NCBI RefSeq assembly: GCF_001642995.1 | Contig: NZ_LOHS01000085.1 | Coordinates: forward strand, 1-47,386 | From: Streptomyces jeddahensis | GTDB taxonomy: Bacteria; Actinomycetota; Actinomycetes; Streptomycetales; Streptomycetaceae | Direction of reading: 5' to 3' | Length of the DNA: 47,386 nt | Shown: positions 7,982-16,279 of the stretch, piece after piece | Layout: the number at the start of each line of letters is the position of its first letter | How positions within the stretch are numbered: the first letter of the stretch is position 1 | The notes under the pieces: model-generated | Database searches by the model: none | Told to the model about the DNA's origin: nothing | Seen by the model: the letters and a program-made list of their open reading frames with translations, nothing else | Made by a program: the position numbers and the translations under genes

Positions 7982-9369
7982 TCGCTCCTGGCCGGGATCA
8001 GCCCGACCGCGACCACCGCCGACACCGCGGCCACCCCGGTGGCGACCAGGAACGCGGTGTCGAAACCGGACACCGACGCGGCACCGGCACCGATGCTTGC
8101 GGCAGCCGCGCTGGAGACGACCGCAGCACCGCCTGAGGCGCCGAACTCGTGGAAGGTGCTGACAATCCCGGAAACCACACCGGCCTCGTGCGGCGCCACA
8201 CTTCCGAGCGCGGTCGCCGACGCCACCACGAACAGGGCACCCAGACCCGCCGCCGACACACTCACCCCGATGACCATCACGACGGTGCCGGACCACAGCA
8301 CCGGCACCACGAATCCGGCCGCGGCCACCACCAGGGCGACCACGGCCAGGATCCGCGCCCCGAGCTTCCCGATCACCTGTCCGGCGACCGAGGCGGCCGC
8401 CATGGTCAGCACCGCCACCGGCAGGAACAGCAGGCCGGTCGCCAGAGGGCCGTGACCGAGGTGGTCCTGGAGGTAGAAGGAGCCGAGAAAGAAGACGGCC
8501 ACCATCAGTGCGGTCGTCACAGCGATCACGAACACACCCGCGACCACGGGCCGTCGGGCCAGCAGGCGGAGGTCCATCAGCGGCGCGGACGCCCGCCGCT
8601 GCCAGGCCGCGAACGCCGCATAGGCCACCACCGCCGCCGCGAACAGGGCAAGCGTGACCGCGTTCAGCCAGCCATGGTCACCGGCACGGATCAGCGCGTA
8701 GATGACCGCGCCGGTCCCCGCCGCGACCAGCACCGCGCCCGGCACGTCGAGCGAACCCGAGGCCGCCGGCCGCACGTCCGGCAGCACCCGGGCCAGCACG
8801 ACCAGAACGACCAGACCGACCGGCACATTGACGAAGAACACCCAGGGCCAGCCCGGACCGGCGGTGATCAGCCCGCCCAGCAGCACGCCCAGGGCCGCGC
8901 CCCCGCCGCCGAGGGCGGACCAGATGCCCAGTGCCCGGTTCCGCTCGTCGCCGTCGAAGAGGCGCACCACCACGGAGAGAGCCGCGGGCGACAGCATCGC
9001 CGCACCCACGCCCTGCCCGACCCGGCCGCCCAGCAGCACCGGCGCGCTCCCGGCGAGCCCGGCGACGAGCGACGCCGCCGTGAACACCGCGAGGCCGGCC
9101 AGCACGATCCGCTTCGCGCCGAACAGGTCGGCCGCCCGGCCGCCCAGCAGCATCAGGCTGCCGAACGTGAGCGCGTAACCGCTGACCACCCAGGTCAGTA
9201 CCGCGCGGTCCAATCCGAGATCGGCGCCCATGTGCGGCAGCGCGAGAGCGACCACCGTGACATCGAGGATCAGCATCAACTGGGCGAGCCCCAGCAGCCC
9301 CAGGGCCGTCCAGCGCAGCGGATGCGGCGCCCCTGGCGCGTGCGCGTCCATCGCTTGGACCTCTGTCAT
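7978..9369 (-). CDS. MFS drug exporter (DHA2, EmrB/QacA-like)
   Basis: A 463-residue, 14-helix major facilitator. Helix 1 contains LMLILDVTVVALALPHM, the DHA2 signature, and loop 2 has LLGGRAADLFGAKR. This family exports drugs, dyes or antibiotics with the proton gradient. ATG 9369 is chosen because the TTG at 9390 and the extra residues before it are unsupported; a GGGGAGG stretch lies upstream. It is divergent from a TetR regulator, and two matching palindromes sit between the genes, so the exporter is very probably repressed by that TetR and induced by a ligand it exports. Confidence 0.9.
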   Translation of the reverse strand: MTEVQAMDAHAPGAPHPLRWTALGLLGLAQLMLILDVTVVALALPHMGADLGLDRAVLTWVVSGYALTFGSLMLLGGRAADLFGAKRIVLAGLAVFTAASLVAGLAGSAPVLLGGRVGQGVGAAMLSPAALSVVVRLFDGDERNRALGIWSALGGGGAALGVLLGGLITAGPGWPWVFFVNVPVGLVVLVVLARVLPDVRPAASGSLDVPGAVLVAAGTGAVIYALIRAGDHGWLNAVTLALFAAAVVAYAAFAAWQRRASAPLMDLRLLARRPVVAGVFVIAVTTALMVAVFFLGSFYLQDHLGHGPLATGLLFLPVAVLTMAAASVAGQVIGKLGARILAVVALVVAAAGFVVPVLWSGTVVMVIGVSVSAAGLGALFVVASATALGSVAPHEAGVVSGIVSTFHEFGASGGAAVVSSAAAASIGAGAASVSGFDTAFLVATGVAAVSAVVAVGLIPARSE

Positions 9370-9394
9370 GACACCCCAACCCCTCCCCAAAAGT

Positions 9395-9410
9395 CGAACA
9401 GCAATGTTCG
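9395..9410. promoter_or_regulatory. TetR operator candidate 1
   Basis: CGAACAgcaaTGTTCG is a perfect palindrome with 6-bp arms and a 4-bp centre. It lies 26 bases upstream of the MFS ATG, in the exporter promoter region. Confidence 0.7.
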
Positions 9411-9436
9411 GGTTATCCCTCGACAGTACAGCAACC

Positions 9437-9452
9437 CAAACAGGTGTGTTCG
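9437..9452. promoter_or_regulatory. TetR operator candidate 2
   Basis: CAAACAggtgTGTTCG matches operator 1 in both arms except for one base and has the same 4-bp centre length. It starts exactly 42 bp after operator 1 (four helical turns) and lies 22 bases before the TetR start, so the regulator probably also controls itself. Confidence 0.65.
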
Positions 9453-9473
9453 CTTTATTGTTAGGGTGGCCTC

Positions 9474-10082
9474 ATGAGCAGCAGAAGTTCCGCCAAGCGC
9501 GCCGACGCCCTGCGCAGCATCGACGCGATCCTGCAGGCCGCGGCCGAGTGCCTCGGCCGCAACCCGGAGGCGAGCCTCAGCGAGATCGCCCGGGCGGCAG
9601 GTGTGGGCCGGGTGACGCTCTACGCTCACTTCGCGTCCCGCGCCGAGGTCGTCGACGCCGCTATGGCCAGGGCGATCGAGCGGGGCAACGCGGCACTGGA
9701 CTCCGTCGACCTGACCGGCGACCCACGACTCGCCCTCGCCCGTCTCGTCGAGGCCAGCTGGCACCTGGTGGACGAGGCACGCGCCCTGCTCGTCGCAGCC
9801 CAGCGTGAACTCTCCGCCGGCCGCATCCGCGAACTGCATGACGGCCCGGCGTCCCGGGTCGAGACACTGGTCGCCCGCGGCCGCGCCGAAGGCGTCTTCC
9901 GCACCGACCTGCCGATCTCCTGGCTGGTCAACGTCCTGCACACCGTCATGCACAGCGCCGCCGACGAGATCCGCGCAGGCCGCCTCGCCCCCGACCACGC
10001 CGCCGCTCACATCACGGCCACGGTCCTCGCCGCCTTCACCCCACCGGGCAAACTCGTCCCCGAACTCGGGGATCCGCGGTGA
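9474..10082 (+). CDS. TetR-family repressor of the divergent exporter
   Basis: A 202-residue regulator. The N-terminal helix-turn-helix reads SLSEIARAAGVGRVTLYAHFASRAEVVDAAM, the standard TetR DNA-binding domain (residues about 15-65); the rest is an all-helical ligand and dimer domain. Divergent arrangement with the DHA2 exporter plus paired palindromes in the shared promoter indicate a local drug-responsive repressor. The inducer is unknown. Start at ATG 9474 has only a weak AGGGTGG site. About 268 bases after it (10083-10350) contain no gene I can support. Confidence 0.9.
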   Translation: MSSRSSAKRADALRSIDAILQAAAECLGRNPEASLSEIARAAGVGRVTLYAHFASRAEVVDAAMARAIERGNAALDSVDLTGDPRLALARLVEASWHLVDEARALLVAAQRELSAGRIRELHDGPASRVETLVARGRAEGVFRTDLPISWLVNVLHTVMHSAADEIRAGRLAPDHAAAHITATVLAAFTPPGKLVPELGDPR

Positions 10083-10350
10083 CACCGAAACTCTCGGCGT
10101 CACCGTCACCGACTGGAGTGGCCACAGACCAGCCGAAGCCTGGTACGTCGACACCGTCCAAGCGCACTCCGGCCCCGGCGCCGAACTGCACACCGGACTG
10201 GCGCCCGCGGCTGTGCCGCGACATCCGTCGTACTCGTAACGGGCACCGCGCGCGCCGGCGCCTTGCCCTGGCTAGGACCTGGTTTCGGAACTGAGCCCGT
10301 TTCAACTTCAGGACGTAGGTTGACGCTCGGCTCCTGTAGCGTCCGGGCAC

Positions 10351-11537
10351 ATGTCCTTGACGCTGGATTACGCGACGATCGACGAGATTGCGGCCGAGAT
10401 CGACGATGAGCTGATCGGGGTGCGCCGCGACATCCACAGGCATCCCGAGCTCGCCGGGGATGAGCGGTGCACATCGGCACTGGTCGCCGAGCGGCTTCAC
10501 GCCGCGGGTCTGGCCGTGGCGACCGGCGTGGGCGGCCATGGCGTGGTGGCGGTGCTCGACGGTGCGGGTGATGGCCCGACCGTCGCCTACCGGGCCGACA
10601 TGGACGCGGTCGACGACGATGAACTGTACGACTGCGCCTTCACCTCACAGGTTCCTGGAGCGGCCCACCTGTGCGGCCACGACCTGCACACGGCGATCGG
10701 GGTGGGCATCGCCCTGGTCCTCGCACGGCTGCGGAAGCGGCTGAACGGGCGGGTCGTCTTCGTTTTCCAGCCGGCCGAGGAGACCTGCGAGGGCGCCCGG
10801 TCGATGATCGAGGATGGGATCCTTGAGCGGACGGCGCCGCGGGAGATCTACGCGCTGCACTGCGGCCCTCTTCCGGTCGGCATGCTCGCGGTCGGGCCGG
10901 GTCAGCCCGGGCAGGACCGCCTCCGGATCGACCTGGCGGGCCCGGACGCCGCCGACGACGCCAAGCGGCTCGTCGCCATGATCGACGGATTGTCGACCGT
11001 CGGGCGCCCGCAGACGCCCGGACAGCTCCAGCAGCTCATGGACGACATGCAGACCCCGGACGGCCCGCTGGCGCGCTTTGTCTTCGCCTTGTCCCATGTG
11101 AGCCCGGGTGATGACGGTGCGCGCGTGTACGCTGGCTGCGGTCCTGGCCCGAGGGCTGGTATGCCGAGATCCGTGACGAGGTGCGGCGCTGGGTGGGTGA
11201 GCTCCCCGGTGCCCGGGTAGAGTTCACCGAGGAGCCGTTTCCCGCCATGGTGTCCTCACCGGAGCTCAGCACGGTGGCAGCCACGTACCTGCGAGGCGCC
11301 CTGGGCGCGGACGCGGTCATGGTGTTGCACGCGGCGTATCCGTTCAACGGCGATGACTTCGCATACTTCCTGCACCAAGTGCCCGGAGCGATGCTCTACC
11401 TCGGCGTCGCCAACCCGGAAGCGGGCATCAACGGGATCCCCCACTCCCCGGACTTCGCCGCGGACGAGCGCGCGATCGGGATCGGGGTCCGCGCGATGGC
11501 GGGGTTCCTGTCCAGCCGGCTCGATGCCCTCGTCTGA
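10351..11537 (+). pseudogene. M20-family amidohydrolase, frameshifted
   Basis: The first frame (10351 onward) codes for the N-terminal two thirds of an M20 metallo-amidohydrolase (hippurate hydrolase/IAA-amino-acid hydrolase type): RRDIHRHPELAGDE, the zinc motifs RADMDAV and CGHDLHT, the catalytic PAEET, and ALHCGPLPVG. Around 11120-11145 similarity moves to another frame, which continues WYAEIRDEVRRWVGELPGARVEF and ends with the usual FNGDDFAYFLHQVPGAMLYLG and HSPDFAADERA. Joined, they would give a full-length protein of about 395 residues. Either a recent frameshift or a sequencing error explains this. All metal ligands are intact, which favours a recent event. It would hydrolyse an N-acyl amino acid or similar amide if whole. 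Confidence 0.8.
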
Positions 11538-11737
11538 GCTACGCATCGCATCTTGGGCGCCCGGCCATGGTCGGGTGCCCTGCTTCACCCCGTGCGAGGC
11601 CAAGCCCTGTTGGACCGGAACTCCTTCAGGCGACTGCTCGCGCCGAACTCCGGGTCGGTACAAAGGCCCGGGGAGGCAGAGGTCGGCGTAGGGGGGATGT
11701 CCCTGCCTCCCCGGAGACGTCGTGGGCCGGAGGCAGG

Positions 11738-12982
11738 TCAAGCCGCGCTGACCTGCAGCTCCTTCACCCCGTTGATCCACGCCGAGCGCAGTCGCCGCGG
11801 GTCGCCGGCCAGGCGCAGGTCGGGCATGGCGTCCGCGACGGCGTTGAAGATGAGGTCGATCTCGAGCGTGGCGAGGGACTTGCCGAGGCAGTAGTGGGGG
11901 CCGCCGCCCCCGAATCCGAGGTGCGGGTTGGGGTCGCGGGTGATGTCGAAGACGCCGGGGTCGGTGAAGACCTCGGGGTCGTGGTTGGCGGACGAGTAGA
12001 AGATCCCGACCCGGTCGCCCTTCTTGATCTGCTGCCCGCCGAGCTCGGTGTCCTGCGTGGCGGTGCGCTGGAAGGAGACCACGGGTGTGGCCCAGCGGAC
12101 GATCTCCTCGGCGGTCGTCGCGGGACGCTCGCGCTTGTACAGCTCCCACTGGTCGGGGTGGGTCAGGAAGGCGTGCATGCCGTGGCTGATCGCGTTGCGG
12201 GTCGTCTCGTTGCCCGCGACCGCGAGCATCAGCACGAAGAACCCGAACTCGTCGGAGCCGAGATTGCCCTGGTCCTCCGCGGCCACGAGCTGCGTGACGA
12301 TGTCCTTGGCCGGGCACTCCTTGCGGGCGGCGGCCATGTTCATCGCGTACCCGATGAGCTCGGTGGCGGCCTCGGCGGCCACGTCCTCGGTGATGGCGAA
12401 CTCGGGGTCGTCGTACGCCACCATCTGGTTGGACCAGTCGAAGATCCTGATCCGGTCGTCCTGGGGTATGCCGATCAGCTCGGCGATGGCCTGCAGGGGG
12501 AGCTCGCAGGCGACGTTGGTGACGAAGTCGAAGGAGCCGTCCGGGCCCGCGCTCTCGAGTGCCGTCTCGACGATCGAGCGGGCGCGGGCGCGCAGGGCGT
12601 CCTCCAGCGAGCGGATGGCACGCGGGGTGAAGCCGCGCTGCACGATCTGGCGGACCCGGGTGTGCTCGGGCGGGTCCATGTTGAGCATGATCAGCCGCTG
12701 GACCTCGATCTGGTCGCGGTTGATGTGCTCGTTGAAGCGGATGATCGCGGTGTTGAGGTTCGAGGAGAAGAGGTCGGGGTGCGTGGAGACGTACTTGACG
12801 TCCGCGTGCCGGGTGACGGCCCAGTAGCCCTCGTCCTGGAAGCCGGCGATGCCCGGCTGCTGGGCGATCCAGCGGACCGGTTCTGTCTTCCGCAGTTCGG
12901 CGAACTCCGGGAGGGGTACGCGGTGGTGGAGCACATCGGGATCGGTGAAGTCGAACCCTTCGGGCAGCGCTGGACAGGGCAT
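11738..12982 (-). CDS. Cytochrome P450, CYP125-like steroid C26/C27 hydroxylase
   Basis: A 414-residue soluble P450. The I helix has AGNETTRNA, the K helix has EEIVRWATPVVSFQRTA, and the heme loop GFGGGGPHYCLGK carries ligand cysteine 365. The run from AGNETTRN to the end, including PNPHLGFGG and LRSAWINGVKELQV, resembles mycobacterial CYP125, which oxidises the terminal carbon of the cholesterol or cholest-4-en-3-one side chain. ATG 12982 is the start, with GGAG 6 bases upstream; a TTG at 12988 is possible. It is divergent from a FadA5-like thiolase, as cyp125 and fadA5 are in M. tuberculosis. A ferredoxin at 24625 could supply electrons. The intergenic region has KstR-type palindromes. Confidence 0.85.
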   Translation of the reverse strand: MPCPALPEGFDFTDPDVLHHRVPLPEFAELRKTEPVRWIAQQPGIAGFQDEGYWAVTRHADVKYVSTHPDLFSSNLNTAIIRFNEHINRDQIEVQRLIMLNMDPPEHTRVRQIVQRGFTPRAIRSLEDALRARARSIVETALESAGPDGSFDFVTNVACELPLQAIAELIGIPQDDRIRIFDWSNQMVAYDDPEFAITEDVAAEAATELIGYAMNMAAARKECPAKDIVTQLVAAEDQGNLGSDEFGFFVLMLAVAGNETTRNAISHGMHAFLTHPDQWELYKRERPATTAEEIVRWATPVVSFQRTATQDTELGGQQIKKGDRVGIFYSSANHDPEVFTDPGVFDITRDPNPHLGFGGGGPHYCLGKSLATLEIDLIFNAVADAMPDLRLAGDPRRLRSAWINGVKELQVSAA

Positions 12983-13037
12983 CGGCAACTCCAGGTTTCC
13001 TGGTCTGAAGGCTCTGACGGCCTGACCGTCCCCGGGT

Positions 13038-13052
13038 CTGACGGTCCATCAG
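13038..13052. promoter_or_regulatory. Second-motif palindrome (motif B), P450/thiolase promoter
   Basis: CTGACGgtcCATCAG matches CTGACGnnnCGTCAG at all but one arm base. It lies between the P450 and thiolase genes, 56 bases upstream of the P450 start. Better copies occur at 30664 and 38740. Confidence 0.5.
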
Positions 13053-13075
13053 AATATGAAGGTGTTCGGCAAGGT

Positions 13076-13089
13076 AGTAACGGGTTCTA
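13076..13089. promoter_or_regulatory. KstR-type box (one mismatch), P450 side
   Basis: AGTAACGGGTTCTA fits TnnAACnnGTTnnA except the first base. It lies about 95 bases upstream of the P450 start. Confidence 0.6.
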
Positions 13090-13195
13090 CAAGTAGCAAG
13101 GGCCATGACAGGGTGAATTGCGTGCAGGCGGGGTGCAAGGTGCGTGCACGACCCTTGCGGCGCGGGGGCTCGGGTCAGCAGACTGCGGGAAGAAC

Positions 13196-13209
13196 TAGTA
13201 CGCGTTCTA
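13196..13209. promoter_or_regulatory. KstR-type box (one mismatch), thiolase side
   Basis: TAGTACGCGTTCTA fits TnnAACnnGTTnnA with one mismatch and is the core of a 20-bp near-perfect palindrome (13193-13212, one mismatched pair). It sits 72 bases before the thiolase ATG. Confidence 0.65.
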
Positions 13210-13280
13210 GTTCGGCGTCCGCCGGTGGCCGGGACTCCTCTGTGCGGATGTGCGGATGTGCGAGGAGAGGACGAGCCCTC

Positions 13281-14450
13281 ATGGCTGCGGAACCCGTCAT
13301 CGTCGAAGCCGTACGCACCCCCATCGGCAAGCGCGGCGGCGCGCTCGCCAATCTCCACCCCGCCTATCTGCTGGGCGAGACCTACCGCGAACTCCTCGCC
13401 CGCACGGGCATCCAGGCCGACTGCGTCGAGCAGATCGTCGGCGGCACCGTCACGCACGCGGGCGAGCAGTCCATGAACCCGGCGCGCACCGCATGGCTCA
13501 CCGTGGGCCTGCCGTACGAGACCGCGGCCACCACCGTCGACTGCCAGTGCGGCTCCTCGCAGCAGGCCTCGCACATGACCGCCAACATGATCGCGGCGGG
13601 CGTCATCGACGTCGGCATCAGCTGCGGTGTCGAGGCGATGTCGCGGGTGCCGCTCGGGTCCGGCTCCAAGCACGGGCCGGGCAAGCCCTTCCCGGACGAG
13701 TGGAACGTCGACCTGCCGAACCAGTTCGAGGCGGCCGAGCGCATCGCCCGGCACCGCGGGCTGACGCGCGAGAACGTCGACTCGCTCGGCCTGATCTCAC
13801 AGGAACGGGCCGCGATCGCCTGGTCAGAGGAGCGCTTCAAGCGCGAGACGTTCGCCGTCCAGGTGCCGACCACCGAGGCGGAGCAGGCCGCCGGGCAGGG
13901 CATGTGGCGGCTCGTCGACCGTGACGAGGGTCTGCGCGACACCTCGATGGAGGCGCTGGCGCGGCTCAAGCCGATCATGCCGACGGCCGTGCACACCGCG
14001 GGGAACTCCTCGCAGATCTCGGACGGCGCGGCCGCGATCATGTGGGCGTCCAAGCGGATGGCACGCGCGCTCAAACTCAAGCCGCGCGCCCGTATCGTCG
14101 CTCAGGCGCTGGTGGGCGCGGACCCGCACTTCCACCTCGACGGGCCCATCGATGCCACGCGCGCCGTGCTCGGCAAGGCCGGGATGTCGCTGAAGGACAT
14201 CGACATCGTCGAGATCAACGAGGCGTTCGCCTCGGTGGTGCTGAGCTGGGCCCAGGTCTTCGAGCAGGACCTGGAGAAGGTCAACGTCAACGGCGGGGCG
14301 ATCGCACTGGGGCACCCGGTCGGGGCGACCGGGGCGCGCCTGATCACCACCGCGCTCCATGAACTGGAGCGGCGGGACAAGGAGTTCGCGCTGATCGCGA
14401 TGTGCGCGGGCGGGGCGCTGGCGACGGGGACGATCATTCAGCGGCTCTAG
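13281..14450 (+). CDS. fadA5: Steroid 3-ketoacyl-CoA thiolase, FadA5-like
   Basis: A 389-residue degradative thiolase. The nucleophile is cysteine 90 in DCQCGSSQQA, with histidine 345 in GHPVGATGAR and cysteine 375 in MCAGGALATG completing the active site. Long runs such as IVEAVRTPIGKRGG, VDLPNQFEAAERIA, HTAGNSSQISDGAAA and NEAFASVVLSW match what I recall of M. tuberculosis FadA5, which removes acetyl- or propionyl-CoA from the steroid side chain during beta-oxidation. ATG 13281 is chosen over upstream in-frame starts because similarity begins there and GAGGAGAGG precedes it. It is divergent from the CYP125-like gene and followed by a strong terminator. Confidence 0.9.
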   Translation: MAAEPVIVEAVRTPIGKRGGALANLHPAYLLGETYRELLARTGIQADCVEQIVGGTVTHAGEQSMNPARTAWLTVGLPYETAATTVDCQCGSSQQASHMTANMIAAGVIDVGISCGVEAMSRVPLGSGSKHGPGKPFPDEWNVDLPNQFEAAERIARHRGLTRENVDSLGLISQERAAIAWSEERFKRETFAVQVPTTEAEQAAGQGMWRLVDRDEGLRDTSMEALARLKPIMPTAVHTAGNSSQISDGAAAIMWASKRMARALKLKPRARIVAQALVGADPHFHLDGPIDATRAVLGKAGMSLKDIDIVEINEAFASVVLSWAQVFEQDLEKVNVNGGAIALGHPVGATGARLITTALHELERRDKEFALIAMCAGGALATGTIIQRL

Positions 14451-14501
14451 GCGCCGTTACGGCGGACGATTCGCGAGCCGTTGACGGTGGCGCAGCCGAC
14501 G

Positions 14502-14541
14502 CCGAAGGCGGCACCCCCGGAAAAGGGGGTGCCGCCTTCGG
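14502..14541. terminator. Strong bidirectional terminator
   Basis: A perfect 17-bp stem (arms 14502-14518 and 14525-14541) closes on the 6-base loop GGAAAA. It lies between the convergent thiolase and transglycosylase genes and should end both transcripts. Confidence 0.85.
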
Positions 14542-14568
14542 TGTTGAGGGACCGGAGCGGTCGGCGGC

Positions 14569-14988
14569 TCAGTACCAGCCGTGCGACTGCCAGAAGTTCC
14601 ACGCGGCGACCGGGCTGCCGTAACGCGAGTTCATGTAGTCCAGGCCCCACTTGATCTGGGTCGCGGGGTTGGTCTTCCAGTCCGAGCCGGCGGAGGCCAT
14701 CTTCGAGCCCGGCAGCGCCTGGACGAGGCCGTACGCGCCGGAGGACGCGTTCGTCGCCGTGACGTTCCAGCCGCTCTCGTGCTCCACGATCTTGCTGAAG
14801 GCCTTGTACTGCGCCGCGTCCGGGATCATCTTGTGGGCGATCGACTGGGCCTTGGCGGCCGCCGGCGCGGCGGGGGCGGCCTGGGCGGGAGCGGCGGCGA
14901 ACAGCATGCCGGTGGTGGCGGCGGCCACGGCGGCACCGGTGATGGCCTTCTTCGGGGAAGCAACGCGGCGGAACAGGGAGACGATCAC
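14569..14988 (-). CDS. Secreted SLT-type lytic transglycosylase
   Basis: A 139-residue precursor. A basic N-terminus, a hydrophobic stretch ending GMLFAAAPAQA and an alanine-proline linker form a Sec signal peptide with cleavage near residue 37. The mature domain is the small soluble-lytic-transglycosylase type: FSKIVEHESGWN with the catalytic glutamate, then SGAYGLVQALPGSKM, and ends WGLDYMNSRYGSPVAAWNFWQSHGWY. It should cut the MurNAc-GlcNAc bond of peptidoglycan outside the cell, as Streptomyces proteins of this type are thought to do in germination and growth. Start is GTG 14988, with AGAGG 8 bases upstream; an in-frame ATG at 15147 would destroy the signal peptide. Confidence 0.85.
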   Translation of the reverse strand: MIVSLFRRVASPKKAITGAAVAAATTGMLFAAAPAQAAPAAPAAAKAQSIAHKMIPDAAQYKAFSKIVEHESGWNVTATNASSGAYGLVQALPGSKMASAGSDWKTNPATQIKWGLDYMNSRYGSPVAAWNFWQSHGWY

Positions 14989-15433
14989 AGGGGGGAACCT
15001 CTTGGTCGGGGGCAGGGCGTCGCACGCAGCACAGCCGTACACGGGAGCCGTGCGGAGGGCGGGGGAATGCGTCGGCGCCGCGACCCGTGAGGGCACGTCG
15101 GCGCCGTGCGACACATCCAGAGAATCAGGGCGGGCAAAACGCCGCAAGTACCCCTTTTACTAGTGGAAGCCGCATTCAGGAAGAAAGTCCCTTCTGTGAC
15201 CCGGGTCTCAATCCGCAGGTCAGACGGGGGAAATGATGTGCTCCTGTCACGAATCTGATCTACGGGCTCACTTAGTAAGTGACCTAGGGCACGTGTGGTG
15301 CCTCACTTCTTCGGGACCCTTTTTGTCACGGTTCGCATGCTGACTAGCACGCTCCGTATGCGGCGAATCCGGCGAAATGTGACAGATGGCCCAGGTCGTA
15401 TGTGACGCAGTTCTCACGTGGAAGCGGGTGGGG
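14989..15433. other. Long 5' region of the transglycosylase gene
   Basis: No gene is supported in these 445 bases. They are A/T-richer than their surroundings at 15160-15400. They hold a perfect palindrome (15268-15282), a smaller inverted repeat GGCAC/GTGCC near 15288-15302, and a possible promoter around 15155-15170 reading to the left. Such long leaders before Streptomyces cell-wall hydrolases can hold c-di-AMP riboswitches, but I do not recognise the ydaO core motifs here. Confidence 0.5.
15268..15282. promoter_or_regulatory. Perfect 15-bp palindrome
   Basis: TCACTTAGTAAGTGA has perfect 7-bp arms around one base, about 280 bases upstream of the transglycosylase start. The size and symmetry fit a dimeric repressor site. 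No regulator gene is adjacent. Confidence 0.5.
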
Positions 15434-16279
15434 CTACCGCTCTGCCCCCGGGGATGTGACCGGCGTCTCGAACGTGAGCGTCGCCTCGAAGGCCGCCCGG
15501 CGCGTGGCGCGGCGTAGCGCCCTGAGCACGGCGGGGCCGAGCGTCAGGGTGAGCACCACGGTCACCGCGGCCCGGCCGAGGTCCCATCCGAGTGAGGTGG
15601 CCAGGCAGTACGCGAGGAAGCGCGCCAGATTCCCGGCGAGCGTGCCGTCCGGGTCGAACGCGACGCTCGACGTCAGCGAGTCCATGAAGGGCCAGCCCGC
15701 CAGATTCATGATCGTGCCGTACCCGAAGGACGCCACGAACCCGTACGCGGCGAGCATCAGCAGCTCGCCGCGCCCGCGCACGCGGTCCGGACCCGGCAGC
15801 AGAGCGGCGCCCATCGTGAACCAGCCCATCGACAGCATCTGGAACGGCATCCACGGGCCGACGCCACCGGTCAGCAGGGCCGAGGCGAACATCGTCACGG
15901 CGCCCAGCACGAACCCGAATCCGGGTCCGAGCACACGGCCGCTGAGCACCATGAGGAAGAACATCGGCTCGATCCCCGCGGTCCCCGCGCCGATGGGCCG
16001 CAGCGCCGCGCCGGTGGCGGCGAGTACGCCCAGCATGGCCACCGCCTTGGGACCGAGCCCCGACTCCGAGACGGTCGCCGCGACGACCCCCACGAGCAGC
16101 ACGAGCAGCGCCGCGAACAGCCAGGGCGCGTCCTGCGCATGCGCGCTGAGCCCCGAGCCGGCCTCGGCGAACAGGGGCCACCCGAAGGCGGCGATCCCCA
16201 CGGCGCTGACGAGCGCGAGCGCACCCACCGAGCGGGGTCCCAGGCGGACGGCCCGGACGCCGCGCGCCGGACCCGTCAT
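15434..16279 (-). CDS. ECF transporter S component, probable cobalamin/cobalt-related
   Basis: A 281-residue integral membrane protein with about six helices, of the ECF S-component type. The conserved block EPMFFLMVLSGRVLGPGFGFVLGA followed by GVGPWMPFQML identifies the family (the first block is quoted in part). S components bind one vitamin or its precursor and dock on the shared energising module. It is the last of five overlapping genes behind a cobalamin riboswitch, so cobalamin, cobinamide or a precursor is the likely substrate; this is inferred from context, not from the binding site. ATG 16279 overlaps the stop of the ATPase gene (ATGA). Confidence 0.8.
   Translation of the reverse strand: MTGPARGVRAVRLGPRSVGALALVSAVGIAAFGWPLFAEAGSGLSAHAQDAPWLFAALLVLLVGVVAATVSESGLGPKAVAMLGVLAATGAALRPIGAGTAGIEPMFFLMVLSGRVLGPGFGFVLGAVTMFASALLTGGVGPWMPFQMLSMGWFTMGAALLPGPDRVRGRGELLMLAAYGFVASFGYGTIMNLAGWPFMDSLTSSVAFDPDGTLAGNLARFLAYCLATSLGWDLGRAAVTVVLTLTLGPAVLRALRRATRRAAFEATLTFETPVTSPGAER

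Noticed and set aside
10083..10350. A short coding remnant after the TetR gene
   Set aside because: One frame gives a vaguely protein-like stretch (VTVTDWSGHRPAEAWYVDTV) but it has no start, no codon-bias support and no family I recognise.
14989..15180. ydaO-type c-di-AMP riboswitch before the transglycosylase
   Set aside because: Such riboswitches precede some Streptomyces cell-wall hydrolases, but I could not find the conserved core motifs on the minus strand.
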